NCBI GenBank assembly: GCA_008711295.1
Contig: VUYV01000015.1
Span: 1,879,054-1,943,053 of the forward strand
Reading direction: 5' to 3'
Origin: Anarhynchus alexandrinus
Taxonomy: Eukaryota > Chordata > Aves > Charadriiformes > Charadriidae
DNA: 64,000 nucleotides
Under the pieces are notes generated by a model. That model did not search any database and was not told the origin of the DNA. It saw only the letters and a program-made list of their open reading frames with translations. The translations under genes were made by a program, and so were the position numbers. Below, piece by piece: positions 56,798 through 64,000 of the stretch (the stretch's first letter is position 1; every line of letters starts with the position of its first letter).

Positions 56798-56896
56798 GGT
56801 CCACGCTCAGATCAGCACAATGGACTAGTTCTGAATCTGCATGTTTCTCCATCTGTTTCTACCCCTCCAAAAGAAACCCCAGAATTGAAAATCCAG
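56798..56896 (+). CDS. KIAA1328: Predicted hinderin exon B, 33 codons, phase 0/0
   Basis: The segment is preceded by a pyrimidine-rich tract ending GGCTTCCTCCAG and followed by the donor CAG|GTTAGG. It is open for exactly 33 codons, beginning GPRSDQHNGLVLNLHV and ending TPELKIQ, with phase 0 at both ends. Exon A ends in phase 0 and exon C starts in phase 0, so it can be included or skipped without disturbing the frame. Its serine, proline and threonine content suggests a flexible linker between coiled coils. I cannot place this peptide in a remembered hinderin sequence, so the assignment rests on splice signals, phase and position. The donor (GTTAGG) is weaker than that of exon A, which would fit a cassette exon. 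It could also be a bird- or reptile-specific exon, or a chance open segment. Confidence 0.6.
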
Positions 56897-57100
56897 GTTA
56901 GGGAAATGTTCTCAAGATACAATAAGAACAACTTTAGTTTTGTATTCAAATATATTTCAGCTACAAACTACGAACCCAGGCGCTATGGGTTAAACTCTAA
57001 CGCTGTTAACATCTGTAGGAATTTTGCTGTTCACTGTAACAGCACTGTATTTTGCTAGGACCCTAGCTTTTGTCCTCAGAGTGCAAGACTTCTCGAGGTA

Positions 57101-57833
57101 ATCATAGAATCATAGAATGGTTTGGGTTAGAAGAAACCTTAAAGATCATCTCATTCCAACCCCCCTGCCATGGGCAGGGACACCTTCCACTAGACCAGGA
57201 TGCTCAAAGCCCCATCCAACCTGGCCTTGAACACCTCCAGGGATGGGGCAGCCTCAGCTTCTCTGGGCAACCTGCTCCAGTATCTCACCACCCTCTCACA
57301 GTAAAGAAATTCTTCCTAATATCTAAACAGTGTAGTGATAGGACTAGTAGGACTAAAGAGTCCCTCCCCATCTTTCCTGTAGGCCTCCTTTAAGTACTAG
57401 AAGGCTGCTGGAAGGTCTCCCCGGAGCTTTCTCTTCTCTGGGCTGAACAACCCCAACTCTCTCAGCCTGTCTTCATAGGAGAGGTGCTCCAGCCCTCTGA
57501 TTCTCTTCATGGCCCTCCTCTGGACCCACTCCAACAGGTCCATGTACTTCTTATGTTGGGGAATCCAGAGCTGGATGCAGTACTCCAGGTGGGGTCTCAT
57601 GAGAGCGTAGTAGAGGGGCAGAATCACCTCCCTCGACCTGCTGGCCATGCTTCTTTTGTTGCAGCCCAGGATGCAGTTGGCTTTCTGGGCTGTGAGCGCA
57701 CATTGCCAGGTCATGTTGAGCTTCTCATCAACCAGCACCCCCAAGTCCTTCTCCTCAGGGCTGCTCTTGATCCATTCTCTGCCCAGCCTGGATTTGTGCT
57801 TGGGATTGCCCTGACCCACGTGCAGGACCTTGC
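57101..57833 (-). mobile_element. CR1 LINE, 5'-truncated copy with RT C-terminus and 3' end
   Basis: The + strand begins ATCATAGAATCATAGAATGG, the reverse complement of the terminal ATTCTATG repeat of CR1. It continues into the usual 3' untranslated region (TTTGGGTTAGAAGAAACC). From 57819 to 57397 on the minus strand a single frame of 140 codons stays open. It contains DLGVLVDEKLNM, PLYYALMRPHLEYCIQ and HLSYEDRLRELGLFS, the conserved C-terminal part of CR1 ORF2. The copy stops abruptly near 57833, the usual 5' truncation of target-primed insertion. The open frame and recognisable 3' repeat make this the youngest CR1 in the window. It lies antisense to the host gene. Confidence 0.95.
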
Positions 57834-58979
57834 ATGATGATTTTGGGCTGCTTCTTAAATGTCTTGTACATGCAGAGCTACCAGTGAAATCTGTCAGGAC
57901 CTTGCCTGTGTTCCGTTTGTAAGATCTGATCAGTTGCTCGTTCGTCCCTTGCAGTACAAAGCCCTGTGTGCTGCAGTTGGTCTGTAAATGTGTCTCATCT
58001 GCCAGTGCTGTGAATTAACACTGCAGAGCACACAAGTAGCAGTTAAGAAGAATTTGCAGAGATCGTAATGCTGTGTGCATAAAACTGGTGTGCTGTTTGT
58101 CTGTTTGTAGGAAGTTTTAAGGACTGGATGTTTGTTTAAGCTCTGCTCTGAATCCCTGAGCAAAAATTACTGGGATTGCAGTAAAGATTTCATAGAGCTC
58201 CCCACGTCTTCCTCTTTAAGCCCTTCTAAAGATTATTTGAACTTTTTTTTAAATATCTCCTTGTTTACATGCAAGAGTTTCACATTTGATCAAGTCTTAT
58301 TAACTCCATATGTTGCAAGGAGCAGTCTGAGTTTGTTTGTTTAAGCCTCAGTTAAAGGAAGTTGTATCTTTAAATACCGTACAGCAAGCCTGGAAGAGCT
58401 CCACGGAGGGGAAAGCACAGCTGTTCCATCATGGTCCGTCATGGTTTCCATGTGTCCCGTAGGCAATATCTTTCTTAAACTCATCTTGTAAAATTACCCA
58501 GTTCCTTATGCTTGTGCATCTTTGGACTCAAGGTAGTAGGTGGGTCTTCGGAATTTATTTTTTATTTTTTTGCTTTTCCCCTTTACCTGGTCTGCATCTT
58601 AGAAATCTGTCATGGCATGCTCTGGTCTCATCTGATCCCTCATAAGTGTAAATGTCAGTCCATTTTCCCTGCAGCCTCTACTATTCAGCTGTAGTTTTCA
58701 ATTAAAGCATTAACAGAAAAACAGAAATTGTTAAAAAAGTTGTTGACTAGCTTCTGACTCCCAATAATTAATTTTTCTTTGGGGTTAGACCCTGCAAAGT
58801 ACTGAGTAGCTGTCAAAGGCATGTTCAAACTCAGTCTTCTGCCTAACATGACCTCCTCCTTCTAAAGGAATAAAAAAACCCCACTCACATTCAATGACAT
58901 TAATGAGAATTTTTCCCCCTGCAAACATATTGTAACTCTGAAATAACATTAAAGTTTCTCTGCCTTGTTATGAAGTCTT

Positions 58980-59160
58980 TAAATGTCAATGCCATTTCTG
59001 AGACCATCAGGGCAGATTTAATGGCGGCCAAGGTCAACAAATGCTAACTGGTACCTCTCTTTTAGGGCCTTCAGGGACTCTTAATAGAGTCTCAGCCATG
59101 AAGTTAATTTGCGATGTGGGCCTTTATTCTTAAAGCTGCTCCTGATGATTATTTTGTACC
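58980..59160. other. Candidate conserved non-coding element
   Basis: Carries TTTAATGGCGGCCAAGGTCA (a GCGGCCAAGGTCA nuclear-receptor-like half site) and GGACTCTTAATAGAGTCTC, a small palindrome with GACTC arms. It lies in the intron before exon C. Confidence 0.3.
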
Positions 59161-59689
59161 ATCTTTAGTCGTGTGCTTAGATTTCTTAGCATTCTTTTGT
59201 CTCTTCAGTCAATATAACAAACTGCTAAAATAAATAATAAATTCTCAGTTATTTCATCTTTTGAGTCTTCTTTTTTTGTTCCTTTTTCCTTCTGTTTATG
59301 GGCTGCAGAAGGGTAGGTGTATGCTTTCTGTAGACCACCCTAAGCTGCTAGCTCTGATAGGATTCTCTAAGAATACCTTCAGGTCTGCCACCTTCTGCTG
59401 TCTTAAGGGGCTGGGAAACTGGCCACCCTGAAAGCTTTTTTTGTTAGTGCCCTAAATGCTTTATTAGTAGAAGCAGGTGAGGTGGGAAATGAGAGACAGA
59501 GTGTAAACACAGTATTCTCTTACTTTCCCTTTTCTGTTATATTTCTTCCTGTTGCTTGTCATCCCTTTATGTATTGTCTAATTTAGATTAAAAGGGCTTT
59601 GTAGCCTTTATTTGTCTAGAAAATACTGCAGACAAGGATGGCATGCTACAAATAATAAATAACAAAACTCTGTCTTTTTGGCAGCATGT

Positions 59690-59905
59690 TGCATTTCTGC
59701 TCAGTTGCCCTGCCAGCCCCTCTGACTTTAAAATATTTTAATGTCCTGCACTTTTCACCCAGTCCAAGCACCAGGCTTTCCTCAGACATTTAGCACTGAC
59801 ATTAATGCAAATGCCTCCAACTCATTGGGCCCTTTGGGGCAAAACATGACATCCTTGGCTTTCAATCACATGGCAGAGAGGATATATTTGTATCCACGAA
59901 ACTGG
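59690..59905. other. Candidate conserved non-coding element
   Basis: Repeat-free, balanced sequence with ATTTAGCACTGACATTAATG, CAAATGCCTCCAACTCATTG and TTTCAATCACATGGCAGAG. It looks more constrained than the surrounding intron; this is visual judgement only. Confidence 0.3.
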
Positions 59906-61254
59906 AAATAATAAAATATCAGTATTCAGGTGCTAATCCACGTTAATTTACATTCTGTGAAGTCTACAAAAACTTGTAATTGGTTGTCTTGAAGGGCAGC
60001 AGAGTATATTTGGTATTTTGTTTATTTATAAAAAGGAATTTAAATTATACATATAAACACTGCATAGATTTGGATTATATCTCTCTTCTAATCATCACGG
60101 GACGCTTGCTTGCATTCCTAAGTTCCTAAGTACTAGTATTTTGGGGCTTGCTGACTGTCTTCCACTCTATGTGGACAACGCCTATCTATTGCAAACATTG
60201 CCAGAGTGCAAATAATACTTTCCATTGGTGGATACCAAATTACCCTGCAAAACCACTTTCACTGCAGTGGTTTTGTTATCTTTAACAAACCTGGCTTCTG
60301 TAATTAAAAAAAAAATAGATCTTTGTGAAAGGTCCCAAAGGCTGGAGGAGTTTAAATTCAGTATGTTATTCAAGTTAATGCACAGGTCTAGCAACAGAAA
60401 TGCGAGTGCCTGATTCACTGCTGTTCTGATGTGCATAAAATCTCAAATGCTTGACTGCCTAGATGAACCATAGTGCAAAGATACTCCAGGATGTAAGTAG
60501 GATTTTGATGTCTCTTGCATAATATCCGCAAGTATAACAAAACCACTAGAATTTGCTTGCACTGGGTTGACAAATGTGAATTACGGTTGCTTGCTTTCTT
60601 CAGAGTTTTATCAGAGTATAATCACTTGCCCAGCTTAATTGAAAAATCACTTACGTTTATAGCTGAATTTAAACATGTTTTGTATTTAAATGACAGCTTT
60701 TGATGTACAACCATTTTTTACAGAAAGTAGTTGGTTTTTATCTGTGTTTCTGTAAAGATATTTCAAAAACTCTCATCAAATTTCCAGCGGTAAGTAATAT
60801 CCCATTCAGTGCAAGGTGAAATGTTTTACATCAAATCTCCTGCTGTGTAATGGCCAATCAACGAGTATTTATAGTGGCTGAATGGATATTTTGGCTCGGT
60901 ATTCAAAATTAAACATTTTCAAACATTAACATTTAATGTTTTTTTGCCACTCTTCAAGTTGATTTTATGTAACCCTAGATGCTCACAACTACTCGATACT
61001 CTGAAGCGACTCATTTTATGCTGAGGATCCTGCAGGCAGTAGTTTTACATTTATTATACTTGTGTAGATGGAATGAAATGTAGATTTGACAGCAGATTTG
61101 GGTCTGTCTTCTGATAAACATTTCCTCAGGTTTGGCCGTATGTTCATCAGCATGACGCAGCAAGTCTATTTCTGAGAAAACACATTTACCAAGTGAAATT
61201 AATAAGCAAAGATAAATTTTGGTAATTCACAGGAAATTGTTTCTCTTATTGCAG

Positions 61255-61940
61255 GTATCCAGTAAGAAGAGCTCATGCCAACAGCCGTCTTTGGAGCTAG
61301 ATGGTTCCTACTTGGGTATTGGGGGACCTCAAACTTTTTATAAGAACAGCAGAGCATCAAAGGTTGGAAGCCCAGCCCGTGTTGCGTTGTCTCAGCAGTG
61401 CAGGAATAATCACGGTTACGGGACTGAAATCCATTACAACCATCAGGAGCGTCTGAAGGAGTATCCGGTAGAAAATGACTTGTACAGAAAGTGTAACAAT
61501 ATGATTTCCCCAGCCAAGCAGAGGAGCCCTCACTCTGTAAAACCAGCTCAGGAGATGGACGGGAAAGCAAATGAATTTCAGAACACGTGCCCCCAGCAAG
61601 TGAGTCACGGTTGTGCCTGCAGGCATGTAGGGAGCTCAGGGAGCGTGCAAGAGAGCCACCGTGTCAGCCAGGCACTTAGAAGACACTCTGGGCCGGTTCA
61701 CAAAACCTGTGATTATTCTAGGTGCCCTCGAGTTTCTGGTCTGAATGACAGCGTGGACTCAGGGCCTAAAGAAACAGAGCAGGCTAAAAGGTTGTATGAA
61801 GAAAGAAGGCAGAAGCTGCTTCTGCAGAAAATGGAGCTGGAAATTGAAAAGGAACGACTCCAACACTTATTGGCTAAGCAAGAAGCAAAACTGCTCCTAA
61901 AACAACAGCAACTACACCAATCCCGTATGGATTATAACAG
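61255..61940 (+). CDS. KIAA1328: Hinderin (KIAA1328), large internal exon C
   Basis: This 686-nt exon encodes 228 residues plus two bases. It opens VSSKKSS...LELDGSYLGIGGPQTFYK, matching the human VSSRKS...VELDGSYLSIARPQTYY region. It closes with a strong coiled coil at about residues 174-222 of the exon, containing KMELEIEKERLQHLLAKQE and KLLLKQQQLHQSR, nearly identical to the human protein. The middle (about residues 30-170) is polar, low in hydrophobics and probably disordered. It carries a Cys/His cluster (C112, H118, C120, C122, H124, C152, C157). The acceptor is TTATTGCAG and the donor AACAG|GTGATT. The frame would hit a TGA straight after the donor, so splicing is needed to continue. 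It starts in phase 0, matching the ends of exons A and B, and leaves two bases for the next exon, which is not in the window. Confidence 0.92.
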
Positions 61941-64000
61941 GTGATTTTGAGAGTTACAATTTTTAAGATTTCTAAACTTTCTGTTGAACACATGGGCAAT
62001 AGTTAATTGCAGTGGGAGAATGGAACTGATAAAATAAGATAGGCAAGACCTGTGGTACAAATTCAGTCTAACAGTGATTTAGAGGAGAGGAGACTTTTTA
62101 GTATATTAGCATATACTGTTGGGAAACAGCATGACAGCTGTAGAAAGCAGCAGAGGGAAACAGTATGTGGTAGAAAGAAAGGCACAAGAAAAGCAGAGCT
62201 AAAAGACTAGGTAGGAAAAGAGGAGCAGTAGAAGAAAAGGAGAGGTGGATCTTAGTGGAGGCACTTGAAGGAATACAGACATTTGGCAAGAGAACAGTGA
62301 GTGTGGATGACATAGATGCAGCATTCCCCCTTTGTGTGGAGAGGTCAGTTTTGAAGTATTGCACCTTCCTGGGTAGGGAGTGAAAGAAGTGTGTTTTACA
62401 GAAAAGATGGAGATCACTTTATATATAAATGGAATATATCCTTTTTTTTTCCCATATATATATGTGGAAAAGGAAGTGATCTCCCCTGTAACAAGGACAT
62501 TTTATTTCCAGTGGTGTTTGTAGATGGGAGAATGCCAAAACCAAGCCACAATACATGCCTAAAGCTAGAAGAAGGGAAAGGCAACAACCATAGAAATATG
62601 GGATGTGGCTTGAAAGCCCTGTGAGCTTGTTGCAGAAGGTGAGGTAACGCCTCCTGACAATGTAAATGGGATCTCTGGGAAAGAGGGAGAAACTGGTGGT
62701 TTATTGGTATCATGTTACCAGAGTGGAGAGGAACAGTAAAAGGGAGTGGGTTACAGCGAGTTGAATTAGCCAGTGTAACTCGGTTGAGTACTAGCTTTTC
62801 AGCATTAGTAAGGGGAAAAATGTAGTAGTCTTTTAGAAGAAGCAATAGGAGTATTTCACAGGGATGCTTATTTCAATACTTTTTTAATATGGCAGCTGCT
62901 TCCCGTGAGAGTCAGCATTACATGACCCACTTCCTACGTTCACGTATTATAACCACCATGGAGGAATATATCACTTTCTCTTCTTAATCCCAGCCCTCTG
63001 GTTACTTTTCAAACTCTGAAAGAGACTACTGTAATTTAGGTGGTCTTTTGTTTGTTGTCTTGGATTGTGGTTTACATTGAAAATAATGTGTTTATATGGC
63101 TTTAAAAATGCCTGCCTTACAGGCAATCACAATTGTGTGTGTTGAAAATGACTGAGGTCACAAACAAAGGATTATGACTTCAGGTGAGAATTAAGTAGGA
63201 ACAGATGGATTCTTAATCATCAAATACCTTAATTCTATGCATCATCCTTCCTCTAATGAAAAACAAGTAGAATATGAAGGACATACAGACTGAGTTTTTT
63301 GGTGTTTTTGTTTCTAATGGATACTTTTCAGCATTTGAGCCATCATAAGCCCAGAAAAAATTAACCTTAAATTTATCTATAATGATGTGCTTCTTAATGA
63401 CATTATGCCTATTTTAGCCATTATTTTTTTCTAAAAAAAACCTTCATGGATTACAGGGCTCTTGTTACATAAAGGAATTCTGTGAAAGAAAATCATACAT
63501 GATGAATCTGAGGACTCAGTTTTTTTGCTATCTCTTTTCAGATGTGTAGGTAAAAGCACATTTGCCATATTCTCTCTAAGAAAACCAACTAAAACATACT
63601 ATGCTTGCTCTTAAAAAATATTCAGTCTCTTTAGAATTAAATGTTTGATATTTACAGGTAAATCTCAGCTATCACAGTTCTTTTTCAGTTCTGGGTATAT
63701 GATTCATTTCTGCACTTGATAACAGGGTAATTTTATATACTACAAACAATAAAAATTTGTTTAGCTAAGCTCAAATACCCTTTGCTTCATTGTCAGGAGG
63801 CTCTAACCTAGTTCATCTCTTAACATCATGACAGTTTAAAAAACAATACAACAAAAACCCATTTCCAGATAGTGTTTATTTTTGTCTCTCCTTATTGCAT
63901 GGGTGGAGTGCTGATTAAGGTCCGTTCTGAGCTGCTGAAAGTATTGTCATTGAATGACAAGTAAAAGGTCTAACCATTTGTAATTATTGGCTATTAACTC
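61941..64000 (+). other. KIAA1328: KIAA1328 intron downstream of exon C (5' part)
   Basis: The next hinderin exon, whose human counterpart begins CLLKSN, was not found in these 2 kb. The sequence is AT-leaning with a TA-rich patch near 62.43-62.46 kb. It also carries one copy (63168-63190) of a 23-bp sequence seen at 46509-46531. Open frames here show no family resemblance. Confidence 0.65.
63168..63190. repeat. Copy 2 of the 23-bp sequence at 46509
   Basis: Exact same-strand copy of the sequence at 46509-46531, located in the intron after exon C. It also presents CAG|GTGAGA. An AG acceptor-like site (CTTACAG) lies about 60 bp upstream. Confidence 0.7.

Larger units (their letters stand above)
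56897..61254 (+). other. KIAA1328: KIAA1328 intron between predicted exon B and exon C
   Basis: About 4.4 kb containing one fairly young antisense CR1 copy (57101-57833). Two patches near 59.0-59.15 kb and 59.7-59.9 kb look like conserved non-coding sequence. The acceptor at its end is TTCTCTTATTGCAG. No further coding sequence is recognised. Confidence 0.7.

Noticed and set aside
63123..63182. Alternative terminal hinderin exon ending at the second 23-bp copy
   Set aside because: The phase fits exon C and a TGA follows after 17 codons, but the peptide does not match the expected continuation and the acceptor is weak.

Overview
The window looks like an internal piece of a bird genome. Four fragments of CR1, the dominant avian LINE, are recognisable. 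One of them ends in the characteristic ATTCTATG-type 3' repeat, read on the minus strand. The rest is AT-leaning, single-copy sequence with short homopolymer runs and no sign of mammalian SINEs or LINE-1. No bacterial-type gene organisation, tRNA, rRNA or CRISPR array was seen.

The only gene I can support is the vertebrate gene KIAA1328 (hinderin), a coiled-coil protein reported to bind the cohesin subunit SMC3. It runs on the + strand, and the window covers its middle. Exon A (15766-15885) and exon C (61255-61940) encode segments I recognise as hinderin. Exon B (56798-56896), 99 nt and phase 0 on both sides, lies between them and is predicted from splice sites and an open frame only. The gene's start, promoter and last exons lie outside the window. 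In mammals the gene sits between CELF4 and TPGS2; in birds this synteny block is on the Z chromosome. The Z assignment is inference.

Layout: 1-15765 is upstream intron (CR1 fragment and assembly gap near 12.1-12.4 kb). Exon A follows. A large intron of about 41 kb (15886-56797) holds two old CR1 3' ends near 22.2-22.8 kb, a probable false duplication around a single N at 26528, and several stretches between 28 and 55 kb that read like conserved non-coding elements. Then come exon B, a younger CR1 with a readable reverse-transcriptase C-terminus (57101-57833), more intron, exon C, and the start of the next intron.

Most other open reading frames are intronic chance frames without codon bias or family resemblance. 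No new multi-gene system is visible. The most useful leads are the predicted cassette exon, a triple-CAG splice acceptor, the probable assembly duplication, a 23-bp sequence present twice 16.7 kb apart, and the candidate regulatory blocks.
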